From Microbacterium ureisolvens (GTDB lineage: Bacteria > Actinomycetota > Actinomycetes > Actinomycetales > Microbacteriaceae): 64,000 bases of DNA. Made by a program: the position numbers and the translations under genes. Below, piece by piece: positions 55,390 to 63,983 of the stretch; position 1 is the stretch's first letter, and the number at the start of each line of letters is the position of its first letter. Under the pieces are notes generated by a model. The model was not told the origin of the DNA, ran no database searches, and saw only the letters and a list, made by a program, of their open reading frames with translations. The DNA lies in contig NZ_JADIJE010000001.1 in assembly GCF_015278315.1 (NCBI RefSeq), forward strand, positions 62,001-126,000. The letters are read 5' to 3'.

Positions 55390-56073
55390 GTGAGAGACGA
55401 CTCCCGCCCAGGATCGCGCCGCCGGCATCGCTGGGATGTGGCCATCGTAGGAACAGTGGTCGTCGGCGTCGTCGTCTTCGTTCTGGCGATCGCCTGGCCC
55501 GGCGAACCCGGCACGGGCGCCGACGCGCCGTGGCAGGACGACAGCCGGCTGCACCGCCGGATGCCTCTGCCGCGCGTGGTTCCGTCGCCCACCGCCGTGG
55601 AGCCCGCACCGGGGGGCGACCAGGCCGGCATCCCGCCGCGCCCCGCGCACGCGTTCGCGCTGACCGTCACGCACGTGTACGACGGCGACACGATCGAGGC
55701 GCAGGTGGTGCAGCCGAACGACATCGTGACGACGACCGCCCCGATCCGCATCCGTCTCATCGGCATCGACACCCCCGAGGGGACGCCGATGCCCGAGTGC
55801 TGGGCCGACGAGGCTCGCACGCACCTGTCGGAGCTGCTGCCCGAGGGGTCGACGTTCTGGGCCGCACCGGATGTCGACACCTGGGACGACTACGACCGCC
55901 GCCTCCTCCACGTCTGGACCTACGACGGCCGCTTCGTGAGTCATGAGCTCATCGCCGCCGGCGACGCCGAGGTGATGCGCATCGAGCCGAACGTCGCGTA
56001 CGCCGACGTGATTGCGGCGGCGCAGGCCGAGGCCGAGGCATCCGGAATCGGTCTGTGGACCGCGTGCCGCTGA
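55390..56073 (+). CDS. membrane-anchored thermonuclease (SNase-like)
   Basis: This 227-residue protein starts at GTG 55390; TAGCCT (55378-55383) six bases upstream suggests a leaderless mRNA. One membrane helix (about 17-36) is followed by a Pro-rich linker and the nuclease domain. Catalytic and calcium residues are visible: VYDGDTIE (D98, D100, T101), IRLIGIDTPE (R122, D127, T128, E130) and DDYDRRLLH (R170/R171). It should degrade DNA/RNA outside the membrane. Confidence 0.9.
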   Translation: MRDDSRPGSRRRHRWDVAIVGTVVVGVVVFVLAIAWPGEPGTGADAPWQDDSRLHRRMPLPRVVPSPTAVEPAPGGDQAGIPPRPAHAFALTVTHVYDGDTIEAQVVQPNDIVTTTAPIRIRLIGIDTPEGTPMPECWADEARTHLSELLPEGSTFWAAPDVDTWDDYDRRLLHVWTYDGRFVSHELIAAGDAEVMRIEPNVAYADVIAAAQAEAEASGIGLWTACR

Positions 56074-56076
56074 GAC

Positions 56077-56475
56077 TCAGGCGAAGAGGAACAGCACGAA
56101 CCCGATGAGCGGCAGCGTCCCCTGGATCAGCGCCGCCCGCAGGTACCGCAGCCCCGTCGTGATCAGCACCAGCGCCGCCGCCACCATCGACCCGAGGCTG
56201 AACAGCACGAGCGCGAGGCCGGCCGCCCGCACCGGTGCCGCGTCGGCCCCGGCATAGATCAGCACCAGGCCGATGACGACGCCGATCGCGAGGAACAGGT
56301 TGTAGAAGCCCTGGTTGTACGCCATCGGCTTCGTGATGTCGGCGGCCGCCTGGTCGGCCACGCCGAACCGTTTCCAGATCTTCGGCTGCGTCCACTGCAC
56401 GCTCTCCATCACGAAGATGTACACGTGCAGCAGCGCCGCCAGCGCCGCGAAGACCGTCGCCAGGATCACCACCAT
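56077..56475 (-). CDS. DUF1304 membrane protein
   Basis: The 132-residue protein has four hydrophobic segments: about 3-25, 50-70, 75-98 and 110-130. SVQWTQPKIWKRFGV and AYNQGFYNLFLAIG are typical DUF1304 words. The minus-strand TATCGT at 56482-56487, six bases before the ATG, suggests a leaderless mRNA. Only 3 bases separate it from the convergent nuclease stop. Function unknown. Confidence 0.88.
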   Translation of the reverse strand: MVVILATVFAALAALLHVYIFVMESVQWTQPKIWKRFGVADQAAADITKPMAYNQGFYNLFLAIGVVIGLVLIYAGADAAPVRAAGLALVLFSLGSMVAAALVLITTGLRYLRAALIQGTLPLIGFVLFLFA

Positions 56476-56511
56476 GAGCGAACGATAGCGCCCCCGGATA
56501 CGCTGATCGGT

Positions 56512-57264
56512 ATGGCGAAGGGCGGGTCGCGCGCGAACGGACGGGGGCGGGATGCCGGGCCACGGCGCTCCGGTGCCGCGGGCGGCTCCGCGGCGAAGGG
56601 CAGGTCACCGAAGCCGCGTCGCCCGCAGCCGTCGCCCGGTCCGTCGCCCGTGCCCACGGAGCCGGAGCTTCCGGCCACGTTCACTCTCGGCGCGATACCC
56701 GGAGCCACGCCCGGCAAGTGGATCGACACCTGGAACGAGCGGATGCCGCGCACGGCGCTCGAACTCGTCGCCGTGCCGGTCGCCGATCAGCGGCGGGCGC
56801 TCCTGGGGGGCGAGGTCGACGCCGCGCTCGTGCGGCTGCCGATCGAGAATGACGGGCTCCACGTCATCCCCCTGTACGAAGAGGTCCCGGTCGTCGTGTG
56901 CGCACGCGACTCGCATCTGACCGCGGCCGAGGAGCTCGACACGGCCGACCTCGCGGGCGAGGTGCTCATCGTTCCGGACGACGACGTGCTCGGCATCCGT
57001 GTCCCCGGCACACAGGCCCCCCGCTTCGCGCCACCGGCCGACACCGCCGACGCCATCGCGACGGTCGCAGCGGGCGTCGGGATCGTCGTCGTGCCGATGT
57101 CGCTCGCGCGCCTTCACCGCCGCAAAGACACGGAGTACCGCCCGCTGCTCGACGGACCGACGTCGACCGTGGCGCTCGCATGGGTCGCCGACCGGACGAC
57201 GCCTGCGGTCGACGCGTTCGTGGGGATCGTCCGAGGCCGCACCGCCAACTCGTCGCGGGGCTGA
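56512..57264 (+). CDS. LysR-type substrate-binding domain protein lacking the HTH
   Basis: This 250-residue protein starts at ATG 56512; TACGCT (56499-56504) seven bases upstream suggests a leaderless mRNA. The first about 55 residues are Gly/Arg/Lys/Pro-rich (MAKGGSRANGRGR) with no helix-turn-helix. From FTLGAIPGATPGKWIDTWNERMP to the end it is a LysR co-inducer domain. It may bind a ligand and act through protein contacts, or touch DNA only through its basic tail. I know of similar HTH-less forms in related actinobacteria. Confidence 0.78.
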   Translation: MAKGGSRANGRGRDAGPRRSGAAGGSAAKGRSPKPRRPQPSPGPSPVPTEPELPATFTLGAIPGATPGKWIDTWNERMPRTALELVAVPVADQRRALLGGEVDAALVRLPIENDGLHVIPLYEEVPVVVCARDSHLTAAEELDTADLAGEVLIVPDDDVLGIRVPGTQAPRFAPPADTADAIATVAAGVGIVVVPMSLARLHRRKDTEYRPLLDGPTSTVALAWVADRTTPAVDAFVGIVRGRTANSSRG

Positions 57265-57423
57265 GCGTGTCCTCGAGCGAAGCAGGACGGAACGCGGTGG
57301 GGAGCGTCGAGCACCGGTGAGACGAAGGTGAGGGGCGCCGCCCCAGTTCCCATGCGGCACCCCTCGAGGATCGGCGAGACCCGCAGCCCGATCTGCGTCC
57401 CCATTCCGGTCTCCCGCGCTCCT

Positions 57424-57442
57424 GCCCGACCCCCCGTCGGGC
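57424..57442. terminator. hairpin between convergent LysR-like and CHAT genes
   Basis: GCCCGAC (57424-57430), loop CCCCC, GTCGGGC (57436-57442). A second inverted repeat ATCAGGA/TCCTGAT (57462-57489) lies nearer the CHAT stop. The rest of 57265-57509 holds nothing recognisable. Confidence 0.6.
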
Positions 57443-57509
57443 GGCGCGAGCCGTTCCGATGATCAGGAGTCCCCGGCATCCGTCCTGATACACACCCGCC
57501 GAAGATTTC

Positions 57510-59999
57510 TCAGAATCCTGCGCCGTGCACCTGGAACGGCGCGACGATGCCGGTGCGGGCGGATGCCTCCGCAAGTGCGACCGACGGCGGCGCACCCGCG
57601 GCGAGGCCCTCGTGCATCGCCCCGAGCAGCTCGCACGCGTCGTCGTCGGCGACGATGACGGGCGCGGCGACGACGCTGCGCGCGCCGGCGTGAAGCCAGA
57701 TCCTCGTCATGCCGACGGCTTCCTCGCCCCAGCGCACCGACGAGCGTCCCACCTCGCACGCCGAGAGGACGACGGTATCGGGAACCTTCTCGATGAGGTC
57801 GATGTCGTAGCCGAAGAGCGCGCCATCGGCCAGCTCGAGACCGGAGAACATCGGGTTGTCGGCCGCATGCCGCCCGTGGGCGGCGATGTGCAGGACGTCG
57901 GCGCGAGTGGCGAGCGCCGTCACCTCCGCGACTGTCGAGGCCTGACCGTGGAGCACCTCCGCGCGCCCCCAAGCCGCGGAGCCGATGACGACCTCTTCCT
58001 CCCCGCGCGCGACCCGGGGCCCGGCCGCGAAGCCGGCCGATGCCGGCGCTGGCGAGGCGCGGGAGCGGGCATGGATCCACGCCGTCACCGACGACGCGAC
58101 AGACAGAGGGCGTTGCCGCAGCGCGGGGAGCATCGCCCACGGAACGCCGGACAGGACGCCCGGAGCGGTGATGAGGATCCGTTCGGCCTGAGTGAGCAGA
58201 TCGCCGACGGGGACGACGAGGACCCTCGACAGGGCGGCGAGCCGATCCGCCAGTCCGCGGCGGATCACGCCGGCCATCGGACCTTCGACGACGGTGGCCG
58301 CCATGTCGAGATCGGCCCGAAGGCCGCGAAGCGCGGAGCGTGCGGCCTGCCAATCCAGCGCCACCAGTTCGGACCGCTCGTTCGAGACAGCCAGGGCCGC
58401 CAGCTGGGAGCCATCGAAGATGTAGGTGACCAGCACCTCGCCATCTCGCAGCGTCGCCACCGCGTCGCGAAGAGAGGCCCGGCCCCGCCGCTCACCGGCG
58501 GCCGTCTGCGACCATTGCCGTTGCCGAGCCCGGTCGCCCAGGAGCGCCGCACGGGGGCCGGAAAGCCAGTCGCCGTCGGGCTGCGCCGTCCTGAGGATGC
58601 GAAGCTCGGCGAGGTCGGCCGCGAGCTCCGGATCGGGGGGAGGCCGTAGCGGGACGACGAACCCGGTGACCGACCGTGCGCGCTCGGACCAGTCGAACAC
58701 CGCCGCGTGGCTGCCTGATCGCAGCGCCGACGCGAGACCGGTCGTCGCGAGCCCGACACCACGCATGGACGCGGAGACCTGAAGGTCGAGGCTGCCGAAG
58801 GATCGACGCGTCTGGTCGAGCAGGTCGAGGCCCGCCGCCGCGTGACGACGGGTGTCTCGTTCCCGGCCGTCGGCGGCCGCACGTGCCGCGCGCATCTCGT
58901 GCGCGAGCAGCCCCACCTCCAGCGGCGTCCGCGGCCCGATCCGAGCGGCGACCACCTCGGCGCGGTGATTCCTGCGGATCCGCGCGAGCGCGTCTGTGAG
59001 CCGGAGCGCCTCAGCCTCCGAGTCGAATCCGTGCGCACGAAGTGCGGCAACGACCTCCGCCACCCTCGAAGGAGCGGGCAGGCGCCCGACCCGGACCGGC
59101 GCACCGGATCGGTCGATCCGACCCACTGCGAGCCGCGCACGCAGCCCGATGGCCTGCGCTCTCACCGCCCACCCGGTGCTCCCGATCGATGTGAAGCGAC
59201 GCGCCGACGCGGAGGCGACGCGCGCCGCGCGCGACGGATCATGGCTCAGCAACGACCTGGCAAGGTGGTAGTCGGCCGTCGCCCGATCGCGCGGCGCGCG
59301 ATGTCGACCGAACGCGACCGAGACCGCGGAAAGGCTGCGTTCGGCCTCCGTCACCAGCCCTGCCTCGCGGAGTACCTCAGCACGGTCCAATTCGTTCACC
59401 GCTGCCCACATCGCCGACTCGTCATCGAGCGGCTCACGCACGGACTGCATGGTCTGGAGCGCGGCGACGAGGTCGCCCGCCAGCATCAGGGTGTAACCGC
59501 GGTTATGGACAGCCAGGTCGGCCTCCGTGGTCATGCCGGCTGCGCGATACGCCTCCTCCGCGGCGACGAGGTCCGCCATGGCCTCTTGCAGGCGACCTCG
59601 CTGCATGTCCACCAGACTGCGGTTGATCCGCATGTTCGCCTGGCGGACGGGTTGGTCACTGAGCCCCCTGATGCTCTTGTCAAGCCATCCGGCTGCATCG
59701 TCGAGCAGCCCGCGCTCCAGCGCCAGCGATCCCAGCTGTCCCTGCAGCTGCGCGATCGCGGCATCCGACAGACCCTCACGGCCGAGCGCCTCGAGACACA
59801 GACTCTCTCCGCCGTCGACATCTCCCAGGCGGGCGAGAACATAGGCGGTCGTGCCGGCGATCCGTGCACCGAGCTCGATATCGCCCTCCACCTCGGCGCG
59901 CGCGGCACCGGCGGCCAGCACTCGCCGCGCATCGACATATCTGCCGCGCGTGGCAAGATGCCATCCCCGCTGGTAGAGCTGTTCCCCCGAGACCGCCAC
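57510..59999 (-). CDS. TPR-CHAT caspase-like protease
   Basis: This 829-residue cytoplasmic protein starts at GTG 59999. The N-terminal half is a row of helical TPR-like repeats (YQRGWHLATRGRYVDARRVLA onward to about residue 420). The C-terminal CHAT domain has the clan CD dyad: H708 in HIAAHGRHAADNP and C748 in VVLSACEVG, with the conserved ADGALFGYDI between them. CHAT proteases cleave after specific basic or other residues once a partner activates them. In type III-E CRISPR a TPR-CHAT cleaves a sigma-factor inhibitor. Here an ECF sigma gene, a small partner and a subtilase lie upstream in the same operon. Confidence 0.9.
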   Translation of the reverse strand: MAVSGEQLYQRGWHLATRGRYVDARRVLAAGAARAEVEGDIELGARIAGTTAYVLARLGDVDGGESLCLEALGREGLSDAAIAQLQGQLGSLALERGLLDDAAGWLDKSIRGLSDQPVRQANMRINRSLVDMQRGRLQEAMADLVAAEEAYRAAGMTTEADLAVHNRGYTLMLAGDLVAALQTMQSVREPLDDESAMWAAVNELDRAEVLREAGLVTEAERSLSAVSVAFGRHRAPRDRATADYHLARSLLSHDPSRAARVASASARRFTSIGSTGWAVRAQAIGLRARLAVGRIDRSGAPVRVGRLPAPSRVAEVVAALRAHGFDSEAEALRLTDALARIRRNHRAEVVAARIGPRTPLEVGLLAHEMRAARAAADGRERDTRRHAAAGLDLLDQTRRSFGSLDLQVSASMRGVGLATTGLASALRSGSHAAVFDWSERARSVTGFVVPLRPPPDPELAADLAELRILRTAQPDGDWLSGPRAALLGDRARQRQWSQTAAGERRGRASLRDAVATLRDGEVLVTYIFDGSQLAALAVSNERSELVALDWQAARSALRGLRADLDMAATVVEGPMAGVIRRGLADRLAALSRVLVVPVGDLLTQAERILITAPGVLSGVPWAMLPALRQRPLSVASSVTAWIHARSRASPAPASAGFAAGPRVARGEEEVVIGSAAWGRAEVLHGQASTVAEVTALATRADVLHIAAHGRHAADNPMFSGLELADGALFGYDIDLIEKVPDTVVLSACEVGRSSVRWGEEAVGMTRIWLHAGARSVVAAPVIVADDDACELLGAMHEGLAAGAPPSVALAEASARTGIVAPFQVHGAGF

Positions 60000-60070
60000 A
60001 CAGCAATGATGGACCCCCGAGGGGGCGAGTGCGACTCGCTCACGGTGCGGTCCGGCGCGGCGGAGAGCCT

Positions 60071-61966
60071 CTACTCCCCGTCGCCGCGCTGCCCGGCCGC
60101 CCCGCCGGACTCCGGCTTCTTCATCGACCGGTCACGGGCGCGGATCTTCTTCAGCGCCTCCCCCGCTGCAGAGCTGCTCGAAGAGACGACGGAGGCGGAC
60201 GGGTTCATGAGCGACTTCGCAAGCTCGCCTGCGATCATCCCGGAGACATAGGGCGCTGCGAAGCTCGTGCCGCTCCAGATCGCGAAGCCTCCGGAATGGT
60301 CGTCGGGGTCGAGGCTCCACCGCTTCCGGTCGATGCTGTCGGCTCGCGTCCCGGGCTGAATGCCTCCTTCGAGCTTCGGGAACGTCGACACCACCGAGGT
60401 TCCGGGTGCGTACACGGTGATCCAGTCGCCGATGTTGCTGTAGAGCGCGACCGATGTCAGCGACGGGTTCAGAGCCCCGACGGCGATATGGTCCTCGAGG
60501 TCTTCCGGCTCCTCGAGCCCCAGCTCCGGATCGCCTTTGGCCGACAGGGCCGCCGGAAAGCTCGGCCGGGCAGTCGCGTCGTTGCCGGCGGAGCAGACCA
60601 CGACACAGCCCTTGCCCCGCAGGCGCACGAGCGCTTCGTGCAGCCGGCCACTGTAGAGCCCGTCCTCGGGCGTCTCGTGGTAATAGCCGAGCGAGAGATT
60701 CACGACGTCCACGTGATTTCCGCGCGGCCGATCGATCCAGACAGCGAGTTCCTCGAGTGATTCGATCAGCTCGTGCTCGAGCACCATCCCGTTGCTGTCC
60801 GCGACGCGGATGGCGAGGATGTCGGCATCGGGGCACGCCTGGTGCACGACGCCGCACACCATGGTGCCATGCCCGGCCGCGCCATCCAGGAAGCCGTCGA
60901 GGGGGCCGGACTGGTCGCCGTGCACCTCCGGGTCTGTGAGAGGGTCGTCGACCCCGATGACCCTCCCCGGCCCCTTCGTGGGAGACGGGATGTTCCGACG
61001 CACGATCACGTCACCCTGTACGCGCGGGTCGTCGAACCACTCGTGCGCCCCGCACCCGGTGTCGACGACGGCGACGACGGGCCGTCGGCCGCCGGTGAGC
61101 TCCGCGCGGAAGGGAGGAGCGCCGACGTACGAGACGACCTCGAGCCCTCCGCCACCCGGGTACGCGTACCCGGCGGTGCCCGACGGGTTGGTCATCCCGT
61201 GGGGGTTGGTCATCCCATGGGGGTTGGTCATCCCATGGGGGTTGGTCATCCCGTGCGGGTTCGTCATGCCATGTGGATTGAGTCCGATCGGGTCGACTGT
61301 CAGCACATGGTCGAGGCTCACGTTCTTCAGCGCGGCCTTCATCCGGTCGATGTCCTCGCGGGAGACGACAGGCTCGGGCACGCCGGCATCGCCCCCGCGC
61401 TCTTGGGCCTGGGGGCCGGGAGCCTGCCGGCGGGTGGATTCCAGTGGCTCACCGGCCGCGGAGCGGTCGGCGGCTCGTGCCACCAGGCGACGGGCACGCC
61501 GGCGACGTGAGCGGGCCGGGTCCGCGTCCTCTTCCTCCTCGCCGAGGCCCCGCGACGTGCTCGCTCCCTCGTACTTCTCGAGTCGTTCCGCGACCGCATC
61601 GATGACGATCAGCCGCCGCGCGTGCTGCAGCAGCCGCCACGCGTCGACCACGGGCACGGGCTCGTCGTCGCGGGTCTCGCTGGGCACCTGGATGATGTTC
61701 GCGGTGGTGATCTGGCCGAAGTCGGAGGCCTTGTCGACGACGGGCGGATCGACTTCGATCTCCCAGCCGAGCTCCTTGCCCGCGGCCTTCAGCGCGGTGA
61801 GGGCGTCGTTGCGGTCATCGCCGAAGATCAGGAGATGTCCGGGCGCATAGGCCGATGGGAACGCCTCGACGCCGGGGGCGGTGTGCCATCGGGGGTCGAG
61901 CCCGACGCCGCGCGGGGCTCCAGCCTTCGCGCGATCCCGCCAGCGACGATCCGCTCCATTGGACAT
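60071..61966 (-). CDS. cytoplasmic S8 (subtilisin-like) serine peptidase with NPHGMT repeats
   Basis: This 631-residue protease starts at ATG 61966 after GGGAG. No signal peptide or membrane helix is seen, unusual for the family. Residues 1-140 may be a pro-domain (GHLLIFGDDRNDALTALKAA). An acidic-basic linker (143-165) and five exact NPHGMT repeats (230-259) precede the catalytic domain. The triad is D302 (VVDTGCG), H366 (GHGT) and S568 (SGTSFAAP), with N462 in the oxyanion hole. It lies between the 155-residue partner and the TPR-CHAT protease in one operon. Confidence 0.9.
   Translation of the reverse strand: MSNGADRRWRDRAKAGAPRGVGLDPRWHTAPGVEAFPSAYAPGHLLIFGDDRNDALTALKAAGKELGWEIEVDPPVVDKASDFGQITTANIIQVPSETRDDEPVPVVDAWRLLQHARRLIVIDAVAERLEKYEGASTSRGLGEEEEDADPARSRRRRARRLVARAADRSAAGEPLESTRRQAPGPQAQERGGDAGVPEPVVSREDIDRMKAALKNVSLDHVLTVDPIGLNPHGMTNPHGMTNPHGMTNPHGMTNPHGMTNPSGTAGYAYPGGGGLEVVSYVGAPPFRAELTGGRRPVVAVVDTGCGAHEWFDDPRVQGDVIVRRNIPSPTKGPGRVIGVDDPLTDPEVHGDQSGPLDGFLDGAAGHGTMVCGVVHQACPDADILAIRVADSNGMVLEHELIESLEELAVWIDRPRGNHVDVVNLSLGYYHETPEDGLYSGRLHEALVRLRGKGCVVVCSAGNDATARPSFPAALSAKGDPELGLEEPEDLEDHIAVGALNPSLTSVALYSNIGDWITVYAPGTSVVSTFPKLEGGIQPGTRADSIDRKRWSLDPDDHSGGFAIWSGTSFAAPYVSGMIAGELAKSLMNPSASVVSSSSSAAGEALKKIRARDRSMKKPESGGAAGQRGDGE
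61190..61279 (-). repeat. five 18-base tandem repeats encoding NPHGMT in the S8 gene
   Basis: The DNA unit (about 18 bases, one word per NPHGMT) is repeated five times at 61190-61279, with a degenerate sixth (NPSGTA). Base conservation between units is higher than needed for the peptide alone, so expansion is recent. Confidence 0.85.
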
Positions 61967-62042
61967 GTCTTCTCCCTCTTCACATGCGGAATCCGCGGCC
62001 CCCAGGCCGCGGCATCCCGATCGGTACTGCTTCGAAACTGCG

Positions 62043-62510
62043 TCAGACTTCGAACTGCGGGGTCTGGAAGTCGCGCAGCGCGCCGTCGGCGTCGCGCACC
62101 ACCAGGCGGAGGCGCGCCACCCCTGGCGTGACCTCCTCGAAGGCGAAGCGTCCGTGCTCGCCCGGTTCGGCCGACCACTCGCGGTCGCCCTGAAGCAATC
62201 GGATGGCCAGAGCCTCGCCATCCACCCATCCGTCCACGCGCCGGCCGCCGTCCTCAGTGGCGGTGACGTGCAGCAGAACGGTGGTCGTGCCGTCGCTGAA
62301 CTGCAGGGTCGCCGTGTCGGCCTCGCCGCGCACTGCGGCGAGCGTGCCTTCCACGAGCGTCAGCAGCGCGTACTCGCGCGACAGGTCCTCGACGGCGACC
62401 GCGGCGACCATGCGGTCGACCAGATCGGCCGGCACGGGATCCACGTCCTCCCACATGCGGCGCATGCGTGCGAAAAGCGCGGCGTCGGCCGCGAAGTCCT
62501 CAGTTGCCAT
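62043..62510 (-). CDS. 155-residue sigma-factor partner / possible CHAT substrate
   Basis: The start at ATG 62510 overlaps the sigma stop by 11 nt and follows GAGGTGACGACG. The N-terminal third is helical (FARMRRMWEDVDPVPADLVDRMVAAVAVEDL), a pattern I recall in actinobacterial proteins next to ECF sigma genes. The C-terminal two-thirds predicts a beta-sandwich (LLHVTATEDGGRRVDGWVDG ... FAFEEVTPGVARLRL), like carboxypeptidase-regulatory domains. It could be an anti-sigma factor, an adaptor, or the protein cleaved by CHAT. No named family is certain. Confidence 0.75.
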   Translation of the reverse strand: MATEDFAADAALFARMRRMWEDVDPVPADLVDRMVAAVAVEDLSREYALLTLVEGTLAAVRGEADTATLQFSDGTTTVLLHVTATEDGGRRVDGWVDGEALAIRLLQGDREWSAEPGEHGRFAFEEVTPGVARLRLVVRDADGALRDFQTPQFEV

Positions 62511-63117
62511 CGTCGTCACCTCTCCACCCGTCTCCCTCGAGAACGGCGCGCAGTTTTGCGAGGCAGCGCTGGCGGGTCGGTCCGATCGATCCGATCGGCA
62601 TCGCCAGATCTTCGGCGATGCGGGCATAATCGGGGCGGTCCTCGAACGCGACGATCCGCAGCAGGCGCTGGCATCGGTCGTTGAGCGTGGCCACCGCGGT
62701 CCACAGGCGACGGTTCTCGTCGTCGTGCGCGGCGGTCTGCTCGGCGGATTCGTGGACCGGAAGGTGCGGTTCGAGCGACTCGGCCTCCGTCGCATCGGCA
62801 CGCCGATGCTGTTTGCCGACCCGCCACGCCTCACGGCGTGCGCACATCGTGAGCCATCCCGACACCGCCAGGGGGTCGTTGATGCTCTCGTGACGGCGCA
62901 CCAGCGTCAGCCACGTCGTCTGCACGACGTCCTGCGCGAGCGCGTGGTCGAGGCCGTACGCCCGGACGACGTGCCACAGCGGCGGCGTCATCAGGCGGAC
63001 GAGCTCATCCATCGCACGACTGTCACCTTCGCGCCACCGCATGAAGAGTGCGGCGGCGCGCTCCCATCGCGCCGGCTCCACGGAGTCGACGGATGCCTCG
63101 GCGCCCGCGTGCGTCAT
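62500..63117 (-). CDS. ECF-type RNA polymerase sigma factor
   Basis: The 205-residue sigma factor starts at ATG 63117 (another ATG at 63126 is possible). Region 2 (MRWREGDSRAMDELVRLMTPPLW then DVVQTTWLTLVRR) and region 4 (RIVAFEDRPDYARIAEDLAMPIGSIGPTRQRCLAKLRA) are complete. No transmembrane anti-sigma factor follows; the gene instead overlaps the 155-residue protein of the protease operon, so release by proteolysis or direct partner control is likely. Confidence 0.9.
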   Translation of the reverse strand: MTHAGAEASVDSVEPARWERAAALFMRWREGDSRAMDELVRLMTPPLWHVVRAYGLDHALAQDVVQTTWLTLVRRHESINDPLAVSGWLTMCARREAWRVGKQHRRADATEAESLEPHLPVHESAEQTAAHDDENRRLWTAVATLNDRCQRLLRIVAFEDRPDYARIAEDLAMPIGSIGPTRQRCLAKLRAVLEGDGWRGDDDGN

Positions 63118-63242
63118 AGCGCCCATTCTGTCCACACCATGCCCGAGCGCGGTAGTACCCGTTTGATACACGGATCTCGGACCGACATCGATGATTTCAG
63201 CCGTCTCGCAGGGTTCGCCGGGCGGGGACCTAGACTGCGTGC

Positions 63243-63983
63243 ATGACGACCGCGCCGTTGCTCTATGTCTGCGTGCGCCCGCAGCAGGGTGCGGCCGCCG
63301 CGGAGTACGAGTCTTTCCGCACCGCCATGCGCCTCGACGAGGCCGCAGTGGCGCACCTCGACCTCGTGCGCGAGCCGCTGCCGGCCGACGCTTTCGAGCG
63401 CTACGCCGGGTTCCTGGTGGGCGGCAGCCCCTTCAACGTCACCGATCCGGAGTCGACCAAGACCGACGCGCAGCGCCGCCTCGAAGCCGACCTCGCTCGC
63501 ATCGCAGAGCGCGCCGCAGCAGGCGACGGACCGGCCGCCCTGTTCACGTGCTACGGGATCGGCATCGCCACGCGCACGCTCGGCGGCACGGTCAGCCGGG
63601 CCTTTCCCGAAGACACCGGCCCGGTGGCCGTCGAGCTGACGCCCGAGGCTCGCGCCGACCCGCTCTTCGGCGGGCTCGCCACCCGGTTCACGGCGCTCAC
63701 GGCCCACAAGGAGGGCACGGGCGAGCTGCCGGCTGGCGCGGTCCTGCTGGCGAAGAACGACGGATGCCCCGTCCAGGCGTACCGCGTCGGCGACCGGCTC
63801 TACGCGACCCAGTTCCATCCCGAGCCGACGACGACTGCGTTCACCGAGCGCATGGCCGTGTACCGCGACGACGGGTACTTCGATTCGGCGGACTACGACG
63901 CGATCGCCGGGCGCGTGCTCGCGGCATCCGTCACCGAACCGGCGCGTCTGCTGCGCGCGTTCGCCGCCCGCTTCGCGGCCTGA
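63243..63983 (+). CDS. class I glutamine amidotransferase domain protein
   Basis: This 246-residue protein is divergent from the sigma operon. Nucleophile C103 is in FTCYGIGIA, and H192/E194 in TQFHPEP complete the triad. It resembles stand-alone GATase-1 proteins annotated as GMP-synthase-like, whose amide acceptor is unknown. TAGACT (63231-63236) six bases before the ATG suggests a leaderless mRNA. Confidence 0.88.
   Translation: MTTAPLLYVCVRPQQGAAAAEYESFRTAMRLDEAAVAHLDLVREPLPADAFERYAGFLVGGSPFNVTDPESTKTDAQRRLEADLARIAERAAAGDGPAALFTCYGIGIATRTLGGTVSRAFPEDTGPVAVELTPEARADPLFGGLATRFTALTAHKEGTGELPAGAVLLAKNDGCPVQAYRVGDRLYATQFHPEPTTTAFTERMAVYRDDGYFDSADYDAIAGRVLAASVTEPARLLRAFAARFAA

Noticed and set aside
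57510-63117. Type III-E CRISPR (Craspase) locus
   Set aside because: TPR-CHAT and sigma genes are present, but there is no gRAMP/Cas7-11, Cas1/Cas2 or repeat array.
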